Part shown: in pieces, positions 1-10,907 of the stretch
Position numbering within the stretch: the first letter of the stretch is position 1
Layout of the letters: the number at the start of each line of letters is the position of its first letter
From: Diphasiastrum complanatum
Lineage: Eukaryota > Streptophyta > Lycopodiopsida > Lycopodiales > Lycopodiaceae
NCBI GenBank assembly: GCA_029204225.1
Contig: CM055112.1
Coordinates: 22,328,578 to 22,392,577 of the forward strand
Direction of reading: 5' to 3'
DNA length: 64,000 bases
The notes under the pieces: model-generated
Database searches by the model: none
Seen by the model: only the letters and a program-made list of their open reading frames with translations
What the model was told of the DNA's origin: nothing
Made by a program: the position numbers and the translations under genes

Positions 1-5
1 ACTTT

Positions 6-480
6 TCAATACGTTGTATAACATGGTTAACCTCGGTCATAGCTTGGCCCAACAGGTGTGTTGGTTTATACATGCTTAGTGTAGATGCCAAACTAGTGTA
101 AGAATTGGGATGGGTGACCCAATGCTAGAAAAGCCTTCACATCGCTAACGTGACAAAAAATCGCCAAGTCTTTTTTATGGGGTGTGATGTGTTGTACTGA
201 CCTGTGGAGTGCCTTTAAATGTCATTCTCTAGTGTCTAGGAGACTATGTGAGTGTGAGTTTGTGTATTGTGACTCAAATCTGAGGTATGTCAAACTTGTA
301 GGGGTGGTTTGGCTACCAAACCCGGTCAATACGTTGTATAACATGGTTCATACATGGAAAAATTTTGTCCAACGAATGGCAAGTGTGTGGTTTATACATG
401 CTTAGTGAAGTATGTCAAACCAATGTAAAAAAATGGGATGGGTGACCCAATGGTGGGAAAGCCTTCACTTATCAAATGTG
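6..480 (+). repeat. Two tandem degenerate 5S rDNA-like units
   Basis: A block beginning TCAATACGTTGTATAACATGG occurs at 6 and again at 326. Each copy is followed about 100 bases later by GGGATGGGTGACCC (107-120 and 435-448). The period is therefore about 320-328 bases. GGATGGGTGACC is the C-box core of the plant 5S rRNA internal promoter. Here it is preceded by an ATGCTTAG stretch resembling the 5S A-box region and followed by GGGAAAGCCTTC in unit 2, like the 5S 3' part. A T-run (about 171-176) follows unit 1, as a Pol III terminator would. The 5' half is not recognisably 5S and the A-to-C spacing is too long, so these are at best pseudo-5S units or a 5S-derived SINE. Confidence 0.4.
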
Positions 481-1300
481 GCAGAACTTCAGCATGTATT
501 TCTTCAAACAAGAAATTTTCAAGTTACAGATTCGTTTGTCAATGTAACTGCCTCGACACTGCTACTAAGAGCGTTCCCCCAAGTGTCACATGACGTTGGT
601 TAGTTCTAACTCCAGAAGTTGAATCTAATCACGAGAATTTTTCACCCGTAACTGGCATAACATACCCACGTCTCACTTGTTATGGAGTAGTGCATGTACA
701 CGTGACTGATATAGGCAGGAGGTACGCATGTAGAGCTATAACCTTTTATAGTTGACCTGCATGGGGATTGCATGGACTCATGCACATGATCCTACTCTCT
801 ATATATTGATGTAGAGGTTATCTCGTTGACGACCTTGGATACAGAAGGTTCAAATTATCTAGTCTAGAAGTTAAACACTTCACTCATACTAAAGGGCGAA
901 GGTCTTTGGCAATGGGTACATTCAACAGAAGAGAAGCCACAACTCCTGGCAAATAATTTCATGAATGTAGGGAGGAAAATGACAAAGCTATAGCGATTAC
1001 TACGTCTTCAATGAATGACAACATAATGCTAGATCTTTCTTCAACTTCGAACGTGAAAGAATTATGACAAGAATTGTATACCAGGAATGGGATTTGATCA
1101 TGGAATCAAATCATGTTCTTGCAGGACCAATTGACTTACCTACCATGGGACGTCAAAGATCTGACCACTTTCGTGCGAAAAATAAAGGATATGTTTATTT
1201 TTTTGCAGAATTCTTGCACCGAAAATGCAATCTCAAAGGAAAAATAGCTTAGCTATTTTCTTCTAGCCTACCCAGGTTATTCCACACAACTCGAACTTTA

Positions 1301-1751
1301 TTGGCGAAAGATTTGTCTACGTGGCTTCAGGGCATAGATGGAGTCAAAGAGGAAGCAGAAGCTCGTGAATGCTATGACGACACTGGTGATTTAGAGAAGG
1401 CTCTTTTTACTCAAGGGAATAAATCTTTAAAGAAGCTTCAATCTAAGAGGGAGTTGTCTCAAAAGGCTGATAACAATAAAAAAAAGATTGGAGATCGTTC
1501 AGACGAATCCAAGACAAATGACCCGACAATCAGGTAAACAACACTCAAGAGATTCTGGTGATAGGAAGATTTGCAATAGATGCAAGAGATCAGGTCATAC
1601 AGAAGACAAGTGTTGGTTGAATCCAAAGATTGATTGCATTCATTGTCATAAATGGGGTCATGCAGTAGTAGACTGTTATCAAAATCCCAAGAACAAGAAG
1701 GAGCAAAGTCAAAGTGAACCTTTAGATTCAAATTTTGTTGAAGATAAATGA
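1301..1751 (+). pseudogene. Copia gag remnant with two zinc knuckles
   Basis: Two overlapping frames carry a lysine-rich gag tail followed by paired CCHC motifs. The first is CNRCKRSGHTEDKC and the second CIHCHKWGHAVVDC, at about 1,570-1,680. CX2CX4HX4C knuckles bind retroelement RNA during particle assembly. The reading frame shifts between the gag tail (1,301-1,537) and the knuckle frame (1,488-1,751), so no single protein is made. An antisense frame over the same stretch is a shadow. Assignment to copia rather than gypsy follows from the protease and integrase downstream. Confidence 0.7.
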
Positions 1752-1849
1752 GAATGCTCCAGAGCAATAGAAGAGAGGACAACAAGAAATGCAGCAGCAT
1801 ATTTTTATACTAATCTATGTTGTTCATTGAATTCAAAAATTTGACATAT

Positions 1850-2720
1850 AGTACTTGATTCAAGAGCCACATCACATTTTGTTTTCTCGAAACAAATTTT
1901 ATCGGACTATAAGAAGATGAATTTTTTGAAATACATTGTACTTGGAGACAGTTCTAAGCATGAAGTTGATGGAACTGGTGTATTGTGGTTAGACACAAAT
2001 CAGGGTGACAAAAAATTGGAGGAAGCTCTCTATGTTCCTACTCTCAATAAAGATCTTCTATCTGTAGCAAAGATAGTCGACACAGGGATGTCAATAACCT
2101 TCACAAAGGACTCTTGTAAGTTGTTTGATGAAGATTCTGATAACCTAGTTACTAAAGGTAATAGCAATGGAAATTTGTATCACTTGAGCATTCGAACTCG
2201 AGTCGAGGAAGCGAATAAAGTTCAAGAATCCACATATATTCCATGGCACAAGAGGGTTATGTCACATGAACATGGAATCTTTGTAGCAAGAGAACATGGA
2301 ATCTTTGTACCAAGACAACAAGAGTCAAGGAATTGAAGGAGTCGAAATCAAGAGTCGAGATATTCAAACTACCTGCGAATCTTGTCTTAAAGACAAAATG
2401 ATTCGTACACCTGTACATTCGGATATTTGTGGACCACTAGGAGTAATGTCTTTAGGTGATGCAAAATATTTCATCACGTTTATTGATGACTTCAGCAAGT
2501 TTGCTATAGCATACTTTATTCATACAAAACTAGAAGCTTCAAGAAATTCGTTGAGTATACCAATTGGGCTGAGAAGCAGACATGCAACAAGTTGAAGCAA
2601 ATTCGCACAGATCGTCGGGGTGAGTACATTTCCAACGAATTCAAAACTTTTGTACTAATCGAGATATTATGCATACGAAGAAAATGGAAATTGCCAATGA
2701 AATTGCAGAATTAAGAAATC
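1850..2720 (+). pseudogene. Copia protease and integrase remnant
   Basis: At about 1,852 the translation reads VLDSRATSHFVF, where copia proteases have DSGATSHM; the catalytic glycine is replaced by arginine. A GAG-pre-integrase stretch follows, with LYVPTLNKDLLSV at about 2,030-2,080 and GNLYHL. The integrase core begins near 2,410 with SDICGPLGVMS and YFITFIDDFSKF. The DRGGEYISNEF motif at about 2,613-2,650 lies in another frame. A direct duplication of the phrase around CATGGAATCTTTGTA (2,270-2,310) adds to the damage. Non-functional. Confidence 0.75.
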
Positions 2721-3600
2721 ATACACTAATGGAAGCTGTCAGGTGTATGATGGCTCATGCGAAAGCACCGAAGCAGTTGTGGGCTGAAGCAGTTGCTACA
2801 TCAAACTATCTACAGAATCAAATTCTGAAATCTAGAAAACCGGAAAAAACTCCTCATGAATATGATGGAAGTCAAAGCCAAATTTGGCTCATGTTCAAAC
2901 ATTCGGATGTGAAATTTATATGCACATACCAAAGAAAGAAACTCGATGAAAAGACAGAATTACGTTTTTTTGGTAGGATTCGAGTTACATTCTTTGTACT
3001 ATTGAGTCTACATACCTGAAACTGGAAGAATAAAAGTAGTTTGAGATGTCAAATTCAATGAGTTGAAGTACCTAGCAGACAGTGATTTAATCGGCTATGA
3101 AATTCTTAAGACTTCTAATGAGTTACCAACAAGAGAAGTAAAGCAAGCAGATGATGAACTGGAATTACCATCTAGACATAGTAATGATTCAGAGGGAGTT
3201 CAAATTTGAGTACCCAAAAAACTCGAATCACATGTTCAATTTCAAGTAGAACTAGTCGAACCTGAAAATACAGAATTGAATTTGAAACTTATACAAGTTG
3301 TGAGAATATCTACAAGACATAGAATACCACCAACAAGGTTTGGTCAAGATGTTTCAACAAATATGGTTTAGCAGAAGAACCTCAAACATTCGAAGAAGCT
3401 ATTGATGGGCCAGATAATGATCATTGAATTCTAGCAATGGAGGACAAAATGTCATCAATGCATAAGAACAAATTATGGACACTTGCACTTGTATCTGATG
3501 GACAGAAACTAGCTAAACAAGTCGATCTACAAGATCAAAACAGGTCCTGATGGAGAAATCATCAGTGCGGGCAGATGTGTAAAGAAGTTAGAAAATGATA
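2669..3600 (+). pseudogene. Copia integrase C-terminus and truncated RT start
   Basis: The frame at 2,669-3,019 contains LMEAVRCMMAHAKAPKQLWAEA, here cited only by its core QLWAEAVATSNYLQNQ, the typical end of the copia integrase core (usually FWAEAVNTACYLLNR). After several stops, about 3,400-3,500 reads AMEDKMSSMHKNKLWTL, equivalent to the conserved W..AMEDEM.SL.KN.TW block at the start of copia RT. Homology stops near 3,590, so the polymerase core is missing. This tail is repeated at 50,270-50,880. Confidence 0.7.
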
Positions 3601-5560
3601 TTATAGCTACTTTATAGTTATTTTTCTCTCTCCTACATGGCATTTCTTATAGGGCCCTCTTGGGCCCATATTTTCTCTAATTCATGCACTTGTCTAGACT
3701 TCCAAAAAAGGCTGGCTGAGAGAAACCATATATGGCTTGCAAGCATATATATTTCATATTTTTAAGAATTTTGGGCTTTGATCAGCTAAGCAACATATTT
3801 ATTCATCAAGCCAATTTGACTGAAGTAGAGGTCTTCCAAGCACTTACTCATGGGAGAACGTACCCATAAACAGGACAATGGTCCACTGTTGTGGTGTTTT
3901 GCATAATCATACGTTTTCCATTGCTTATGTGAAAAAGCCCATGACAGCTTATGTGAAAAGCATCATATGGCATGGTATGGCATGGTATGAAATGATGGGA
4001 AAAAGGGTTGTTACTGGCGACATGGGCCAAAATTCAAAGTAACTCTGTTATTAGGCATATTAATGTTCACCACCTTTATTTTTATTGTTTGTCTTGCATA
4101 GTCTCTAAAATAGTATAATTGATGTCCTTATGATTCCTTGAATTTAAGAGTTTTAGATCATATTGAATTCTACTTTTTTCCTGTTACATAGTTGTTTTGT
4201 ATTGTCTAAAATCATTTCCTTTGCACAAATGTAAAATGATATGATAGGTTGATTTATTGGGTCCATGAATGTTTTTGCAGTCTATTTTCAGTAAGTCCGG
4301 AGGTAGCAACATGAGCAACATAGACAAGTGATGATTCCTAAGCCTAGCCATAATTTTTGCTTCACACACCATGAAAAAAAAGACTACCATTGCAAAAGAT
4401 GCTTATGTGCTAAGGAATACAAGATTGGCAACATACTAGCAACAAGACGGAGAATGTAATCTTTTGTATCTGAAAGTTTTGTGTCTTGAGCATACTCAAG
4501 CACATTATAACCTCACCAACACAAGCTTTGATGCCTTTGTATGAAGCATGAAATCTCCATAAGTTTGATCAGTGTTTGTAACATTAAACATTGTTGCCAT
4601 CTCATATCCAAGCTATCCACTTTGGGGAACCATGACCTTTGAGGCATACAACAGAAGCATACATGGAAATTTTCAAACCCATGTAAGTTTACATTTTTAA
4701 TATAATAAACTCATTGCAAAATAATCAATATGAACAAATTCACATCTATGGGAAATTACAGCAGATAGGCCATAAGAAATTACCAAGGGAAGTCTAGACT
4801 CTAATATCTAGTAACAATACCCATGGGCAACCTCAATGGTTTCCCCAACTTATGGCTTATATCTACAGTGAAGAAGTTTTTAAAGAAGGGAAGATGGAAA
4901 TCTATTTTCTTGCTTTCTAATTTTTGCTATTAGACTAAATTAGACAAATTGAAATGTAAGCCCTTTTATTCTATAATGTGAGCAGGTTCAGGATTTAATT
5001 AAAAATAAGTGTGAGCAAATCATCTACTTATCGTAAATTGTGCATAGTTATATCACCCTAAATCCTAAATCATGAAATATCATGATGTTCTCTTCATCCT
5101 CCATATCATATCTCATTCTTCCAAGTAATTGAGCTAATTTATATTAGACTAATTTATATTAGACTAAGAGTTGTACATGCGACCAGTTGTGTTTAGACAT
5201 TTACTTATGTGCTTAGACTTTTGTTTATGCTCAAATATTTTGAAGAATTATACTATATGATAAAGGCATGATGTGGCTAGTGGCATAATATGTTCCCAAT
5301 TTTAAGGACAACTTCCAATGCATTATCATCCTTAAAATGGTGGGGGCCTCTTTGTTGTTAGAAAATACATCTATTTCTCATAAACCATTTCTTGAAGACA
5401 TGGGTATCTCAATAGAGTTATGCTACTTTTAGATGTGAAGTAATGTTACATTTCATTGGAGTAGACATACCCTAGACATGTTATATTTCACTGGTATAGA
5501 CATATCTTATACATGCATGTAGAATGGAAAGATCCTTCAATAATATTGCCAAAAATAGCT
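3600..5560. other. Non-coding stretch without recognisable gene
   Basis: This AT-rich part of the duplicated segment has no open frame of note in either strand. Short ORFs here recur in the second copy only because the DNA is duplicated. A small tandem repeat (AGCTAATTTATATTAGACTA then TAATTTATATTAGACTAAG) lies near 5,130-5,170. It is probably a decayed transposon interior or old intergenic DNA. Confidence 0.6.
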
Positions 5561-5567
5561 TATAGTG

Positions 5568-5898
5568 GGTGGACTCTGCTAGTGGGAAAAGCTCGCTTCG
5601 AACACATAAAAGCTCGCCGCAAAAAGCTTGCCAAAAAATCACACCCATGAGGGTGCAAATGTTGAGAATGAAATGTAAAATCTTCATTTTAACGAGGAGA
5701 TTGAACTACCTAGAGATGTAGTAAATCTTCAAACCATACTTGAAGCACCCACTTCCATAGATGTTGAAAAATAGAAATTCTAATAGTCAGGATGATGAAA
5801 TAATTTTTGAAAGTGAGAGTGATGATGAAAATCATCTAAGAGGAGATGAATTGCAAGATGTTGTCGCTGATGAAATTGATTCTTGTAATTCTGAATAA
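5568..5898 (+). pseudogene. Unidentified C-terminal coding remnant, acidic tail
   Basis: One frame begins VDSASGKSSLRTHKSS, rich in Ser and Lys. After frameshifts and stops it ends with an acidic stretch of Asp/Glu residues (DDEIIFESESDDENH) and a TAA at about 5,896-5,898. The second copy (52,815-53,166) keeps a 28-base piece missing here and a better middle part, but breaks elsewhere. The pattern of a Lys-rich stretch then an acidic tail looks like the end of a real protein, possibly a transposase. I do not recognise the family. Confidence 0.3.
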
Positions 5899-5989
5899 AA
5901 ATTGATTATTGCAATTTTCATTCTTGCAATGCTTTCAAATGATAGTTATTTAGCCAACATAGAATCTCGTTTTTGGTCAAGTAAGTGAA

Positions 5990-6111
5990 AATTGGCAGGA
6001 GGAATGGGGTGCTTTGGTGGGGCAGGTATGGCTAACCATTCCGGGTATCCAAGAGCAGATTGACGAGGTCTAGCTACCGGATTTCCTCCATAATGTGGTT
6101 CTCGATATCCA
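5990..6111 (-). pseudogene. Truncated gypsy gag fragment
   Basis: On the minus strand this matches the Pro-rich region downstream of the gag zinc knuckle seen at 53,248-53,381. It ends sharply near 6,111, where the homology to copy 2 is lost. It marks the right breakpoint of the duplicated segment in copy 1. Confidence 0.7.
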
Positions 6112-6600
6112 AATTTCTAGAAAATCTATTGTTGTTCTACTCGTCTATAGTTTAATGGTTGATGTTGTTGTAGATGATGTTTTGCAATTTCTTGTAGGCT
6201 GGCCCTCTTTAAAACATGTGATTTTGTTTAACTATGCTTTGCTCAAAATATATTACTACTAACCATAAGTTTTAAGAGTCGGGTAGTTAGGAGTCTTGCG
6301 AGCAGCAAATATTGTCAAATCACAACTCTAGACCCTGCCCAGCGGGAGTTTCGAAATGTTCAAAATATTACCGGAAAACTCCAAATTTTTTCAGACTGAC
6401 AAACAACATTACGTTCTTTCACAAGTGTAAAAACTTTATTGGGCCACATGCACATTGAATAGTTGAATAGTCAATAAAAGCATCTTGACAAACAACCCTT
6501 TTGGTGCTTGGAACTCCTCTAATGATGGGTATTAAATCAATTGATTGTATCCATGGTGTAATGTATCTCACCAAGGCTCATTGTAAATCACTATAACATT
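6112..6600. other. No gene seen
   Basis: AT-rich sequence between the gypsy gag breakpoint and the CACTA fragment. No coding signal, repeat or LTR edge was recognised. Confidence 0.5.
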
Positions 6601-6639
6601 GAATTTGGGTAAAGGATTACAATGTTAACATGTTGTTGA

Positions 6640-7140
6640 GATGATTGCACGTCAGCTTGCAGCTCCATGTCCTCCACAACAGCTCTATCTTCAAAAATTC
6701 TTTTACTTCGAGGAACGACTTGAATCACGTACCACCATCTGGGATCTGAACGATCGGGGTGAAAGACCACCTATAATTGATAGATTTCACCATAAACGTT
6801 GACTTGTAGTTAGTATCCATAGCTATGTTACAGTTGCTTGGGTATTACTATACACAATATACATTTTTTGTAGTACACTGAAAATTGATTGGTTGACAAC
6901 AAAAGAGCATAGACATCTTGAAGACATGGAAGAAATGTACCTGCTCACATTGCTGAGAAAAAACAAATGTATCACTTTGATCTATTTAAATCTTGGTAGA
7001 GTCAATGGCAAAGTAACCACTCTCATCTGTCCTGATAGTTGCATTGGGACCATTGCAAATAACTTTTAACCATTTGACATCAAATATGAAAAAGCTGAAT
7101 TGTCTAAATCCAACTTTGAGGATTTCATTCATTGTCCCAC
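6640..7140 (-). pseudogene. DUF4216 remnant of CACTA transposase
   Basis: The minus-strand translation around 6,700-6,760 reads DPRWWYVIQVVPRSK, very like the DUF4216 signature (DP.WHVVV...PR). Upstream pieces around 6,860-7,020 (SGYFAIDSTKI, then SQQCEQVHFF) fit the preceding part of the domain, where residues equal to FCQQ.EQVFY occur. Several stops interrupt it. DUF4216 is the C-terminal domain found after DUF4218 in plant CACTA proteins. Its biochemical role is unknown. Confidence 0.65.
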
Positions 7141-7383
7141 AATAATCAAGTTGAGAAGAGAGTCAATTGGTGTCCATCGTCGTGCTTGCTCGACTGTCTT
7201 GGATAAAATTTGCCATGACTCCACAATCGTACATATTTTTATTTTTGTCAATGTGCTCATTAACATGTGAATGATGATCATCATAGCTTACATGTAAATC
7301 ACACCCCCTTGTATATTCCCACTCTCTGTTACTTCCTGGTTATTTACCAAGGCTTCTCTAAGCATCACGCAACCAATCAAGCG

Positions 7384-7788
7384 TCATGTCCTTGGGTAGA
7401 AGGGCGAGGTCAGGTGGATATGGTTGTCTTCTATGCCCTCTCTTGAAAGTGGCTTGAGTGGTTTGTGTACGAGCCTTGGCCTCTTCATATAGCGAAATCC
7501 ACTTTTGCATTTCTCGCTATTAAGAATGTAAAACTTATTTACTTTCTCCTTGAAGGACTCACTCATTCTCATGATCGCTCCTTTTCTTTGAGGAACCTCC
7601 CCAACAACATGCTCATCATCCTTCTTATCCCAAAGACGAGGAATAGAAGGATCGCTATGAGCAAAGAACTCCATGATGTAAACCATGGACTCTTGCACTA
7701 GACATCCTTCCACCATGCTACCCTCAAGCCTTGCTCTTTGTCTGATGAATCCTTTCAATGTTTTCATGAATCGTTCCAAGAAAAACAT
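7384..7788 (-). pseudogene. DUF4218 domain fragment of CACTA transposase
   Basis: This 134-codon open frame starts MFFLERFMKTLKGFIRQR and continues with the ARLEGSMVEGCL block. It matches the DUF4218 consensus (YPFERYMK.LKGYVRN.ARPEGSIAEGY) of plant TNP2-type transposases. The Met start is simply the first in the frame, not a true start. It sits downstream of the TNP2 core on the same strand, as expected. The open frame is a surviving exon of a dead element, since neighbouring parts carry stops. Confidence 0.75.
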
Positions 7789-9640
7789 CCAACGGCTATG
7801 GACAGTGCCTGAATTAAAAAAAATGGATCAACATTAGTGAGAGAACATGGAAATTACCACAATAGCAATAGTCTAGGATGGACTAAGAATAGGGAATTGA
7901 CGCAAGTATATGATGTACCTGCAATGACCACCTCATCTACCAAATGCACAATGAGATGTATTTGAATAGTGAGAATGGATGTGGGAAAGTGCTTCTTGAT
8001 CAAACACACTGCCTCGATGGAGCTTTATCTTGTTGTCTCAACGGATGCCAACGATATGTCCTTGGATAAAATGTATCTTCATAAGAAAGAGGAACAACAA
8101 TGACATACACATTAGTAAGATCATCATCTTGAATCACCCCAAGAAAAAATGATCTGAGTCGCATTCACCGTACCTCACCAAACCACTAATTTTGTAGATT
8201 GCACTCCTTAACTCCTATGTCAAGGGCCCTCTCAACACCAAGGGAAGCACAAACTGCATGCACAAAAACAATTTGTTCATTGAGATACATATATGCGCAA
8301 TGAGATCATCATGAAATTACAAGACATGCTATAAAATGTAATCCACAATGTTGAGGTGAAAGCAACGTCAGAAAACATGCCATGTCAACCTATAAAAATT
8401 TATGCCAGTCATGAGACTTTGGTCCACTTAGCTTGTTGTCCTTTGTGAAGACACCCTTTAGGCATCGCATATGTCCTGTCGGAGTTCGAAATGAGGCTAT
8501 TGCTATGTTTACAATCGTCTCTTCTCTCTTCGAGAAGATCCATGGGACCTTTGGTAGGACAATTGAGTCTTCATCGTTTGTGGTTATAAATCGGCCATCT
8601 TTTCCACTTCTTTTAAGTCATCTTGTGCGTCATTTTTATCTTTCGACCCGGTCAAGTGAATATGTGCATCGAGTCCAAAAGATGGTTTATCAATAGTTCA
8701 TGAAATATTGATAACCTCTTCATGCCAGGAGGGAGTCGTCCTAGATATTGATTGGATTTCCAAATCTGAAGCCAATTACTTGGCTACAATATTAACAAAC
8801 AAGCACACACATTTAATTCAGATTTCCATTAGAAGAAATATAAAGAGTCTCAGAGTAACTATAAAACAAATAAATGACATATACCATTAATTGGCCCAAA
8901 TATGTATTGTACCTGCATGGAATGAGGACGGTGACCAATTAGCCCATCACGCATAGGGTGATCGGGTGGAAGGTATCGAGTGTGGCCCTCATAAACCATC
9001 TTTCGTAGATGTTGTGAGTGACGTGCTTGCAAATAAACGGGACATGCATTGTAGCCACTGGTTTGGAGCCCTACATTGAGACAAAACAACCAAATTAATC
9101 ATGAGTCCAATGTTTGAATTGAAAGAAAATTTGTGAATGCACATAAAATTTAATATAATACCATGAATCGAACCAATGACAAGGATATCTCACTTGAACA
9201 TTCTCCATGTCTAGATCCCCTTTACCACAAAATCTCTTTGTCTTAGTGGTCTTAATATATTGCTCACTTGAACTCTTTGCCATGGAATCTTTAGTTCATC
9301 TATCAAGGGAGCCATATACACGTCCATATTTTTTGCCTTGTACTTTCTCAAGATAAGAAGGGTGAGCATTAGGTGCCCCTTCTTGATACTTAGCCAAGGG
9401 GGGATGCTGTAAATAGAAGGACAACCAACCAAGTGGATCATGATGTGGACACCAAATGGATTCACACCATCCATCGCCAACCCCAAACGCAAATGGCGAG
9501 GCTCATCCCTAAACTCATGCCAAGTAGCATCCACGTGCTTCCATGCTGGAGAATTGGCAGGAATCCTCATAGTATTATCTGATGAACGATTGCTCAAATA
9601 CCATGTCATTAGCTCCCAGATGGAATTACACTTAAACATG
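7789..9640 (-). pseudogene. TNP2 transposase remnant (CACTA copy A)
   Basis: The clearest part is the frame at 9,211-9,639. It holds NSPAWKHVDATWHEFRDEPR and LGLAMDGVNPFGVH, then SIPPWLSIKKGHLML and VYMAPLIDELK. All are hallmark blocks of the Tnp2 family (PF02992-like), which holds the DDE-type catalytic core of En/Spm elements. The next exon block, 8,925-9,075, holds SGYNACPVYLQARHSQH and KMVYEGHTRYLPPDHPMRDG. Putative introns with GT-AG borders separate these blocks. The region 7,800-8,480 corresponds to later exons matching 13,260-13,720 on the other copy. Confidence 0.8.
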
Positions 9641-9739
9641 TGGCATATCCTGGGGTATGATGATGGGAAAATGTCTTACCACCTTGGCGAGTATGGTCAC
9701 TCCTTGTAAACCTTGCCTGTAGCGGTGTTCCCCACAACG

Positions 9740-10136
9740 AGGAAGCATGAGGGTTTACCTGAGTTGTGTGGCTATGTGAATGTGGATTAGGGAGGTGACT
9801 ATGATGATCGTAGATCCACCACAGGGTATGTATTCTAGTTTTGTGGCAGTTGCTTTTCCTGGTCTAGTAAGAAGCAAAATACAATTGTTCTATCCACCAC
9901 AAAACCAAAGTATAAGGCAATGTGTAGTGCAGCACACGAAGCAATATGGTTGAGACAAATCTTGGAAGAAGTTGGCATGAAGCAGAAAAATCTCACAACT
10001 TTACATGGCGACAGTCAAAGTGGCATTCAGCTAGCAAAGAATACCGTGGTCCATGCGAGAACCAAATACATTGAAATTCAGTATCACTTTATACGTGAGA
10101 GGCTGCTGAGTCATGAAATTCATGTTGTTCATTAAC
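9740..10136 (+). pseudogene. Copia RNase H fragment
   Basis: This fragment matches 59,642-60,036 of the young copia element F almost base for base. It includes the equivalents of the GYVDADWGG block (here with VNVD and a stop) and the D-S-Q-S-G-I-Q-L-A-K block at about 10,010-10,040. It begins exactly where the CACTA fragment stops and ends where repeat R1 begins. No LTR accompanies it. It is an orphan piece of an F-family element moved next to the CACTA fragment. Confidence 0.85.
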
Positions 10137-10490
10137 AAAGCACTATTTGGAGGCATCCGACAGATGGCCGATGGATATGCTTGATAGATTATTATGTCAA
10201 AATCTGATGTCCTTGATTAGATCTTAAAAAAAAAATTGTAAGAAATTTTAATCGGGTTGTTCTTGGAGTCATATTCTTGGAGAGGTGTTGTTCTTGGATT
10301 GCTTTTGAGAGAATATTTTTGGATTGCATTCGACATTTGGATCAAATAATAAGCATGAGGTACTTTCTATTCATACATTACGAACTACTTCATGCACATT
10401 ATAAATTGCAATACCTTTTTACATTACTTCATGCACATTATAAATGCATTTTGATTCGTATATATTGTGAAGGATTTCAGATCATTTAAG
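10137..10490 (+). repeat. Dispersed repeat R1, copy 1 (inverted at 27,500-27,850)
   Basis: From the TTGATAGATTATTATGTC stretch to the GCACATTATAAAT runs, this region is an inverted copy of 27,500-27,850. It contains a short internal direct repeat (CTTCATGCACATTATAAAT at about 10,387 and 10,428). Both copies have an open frame with similar peptides, which I take as a by-product of duplication. The family is unrecognised. Confidence 0.7.
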
Positions 10491-10907
10491 ATCCAATCCA
10501 TATCCCTGATCTTTGGTTACAATAAGGAGCAAACCAACTGCCAATGTAGAAAAATCAGCATCTACATACAAAATGAGATGCCAACTCTAAGAGATACTGA
10601 TCAAACATGAACCAAAACATAAAATATGTTTGTTATCTGTACAATTACAAAACCCTACTATATTTCACATGTGCGAAACCGAAAATAGTAAAATATGATC
10701 ATTCTACACATAGAATTGCAAGATATCACCAAGATAGTGCACCAATGAGTAGTAGAACCCAAAGAGAACCATGTATAATGATGAAATGAGAGATAGAAGA
10801 GAAAAGATGTGTCTCTCCACGACTTACATCCTTTTATCGAGTGTCCAAACCCTATTTGGCCACTTGGCTTTCCCTCCAAAATGTAAACTAACATGTTGTT
10901 GTAGCAG

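Larger units (their letters stand above)
880..3600 (+). mobile_element. Degenerate Ty1/copia retrotransposon (element A), no LTRs seen
   Basis: The plus-strand order gag, zinc knuckles, protease, GAG-pre-integrase, integrase and start of RT is that of a copia element. Every domain is broken by stops or frameshifts. The homology ends abruptly in the first RT block near 3,590. I could not find flanking LTRs, a primer-binding site or a polypurine tract. The part from about 2,096 onward is repeated at 50.09 kb with a large internal deletion. Confidence 0.8.
2096..6111 (+). repeat. Duplicated segment, copy 1 (partner 50,088-53,381)
   Basis: The sequence from the copia GAG-pre-integrase region through about 2.4 kb of non-coding DNA to a fragment of gypsy gag recurs in the same orientation at 50,088-53,381. 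Similarity is very high by eye. Copy 2 lacks about 680 bases (roughly 2,306-2,985), a 25-base piece near 3,500 and about 20 bases near 4,800. Copy 1 lacks about 28 bases near 5,612 that copy 2 keeps. The right edge of copy 1 falls inside gypsy gag, and the left edge of copy 2 falls inside copia. Confidence 0.9.
6600..9739 (-). mobile_element. CACTA (En/Spm) transposon fragment, copy A
   Basis: Read on the minus strand from 9,739 leftwards, the order is TNP2 transposase core, DUF4218 and DUF4216, which is the standard order of plant CACTA ORF1. The 5' end is cut inside the TNP2 zinc-finger region and joined directly to copia RNase H DNA at about 9,739. No terminal CACTA inverted repeat was seen. 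Inverted partners lie at 12,060-13,725 and 62,140-64,000. Confidence 0.85.

Noticed and set aside
1459-1800. 113-codon minus-strand ORF
   Set aside because: It is antisense to the copia gag zinc knuckles, which are clearly the coding sense.
7465-7701. 78-codon plus-strand ORF
   Set aside because: It is a shadow of the DUF4218 frame on the minus strand.
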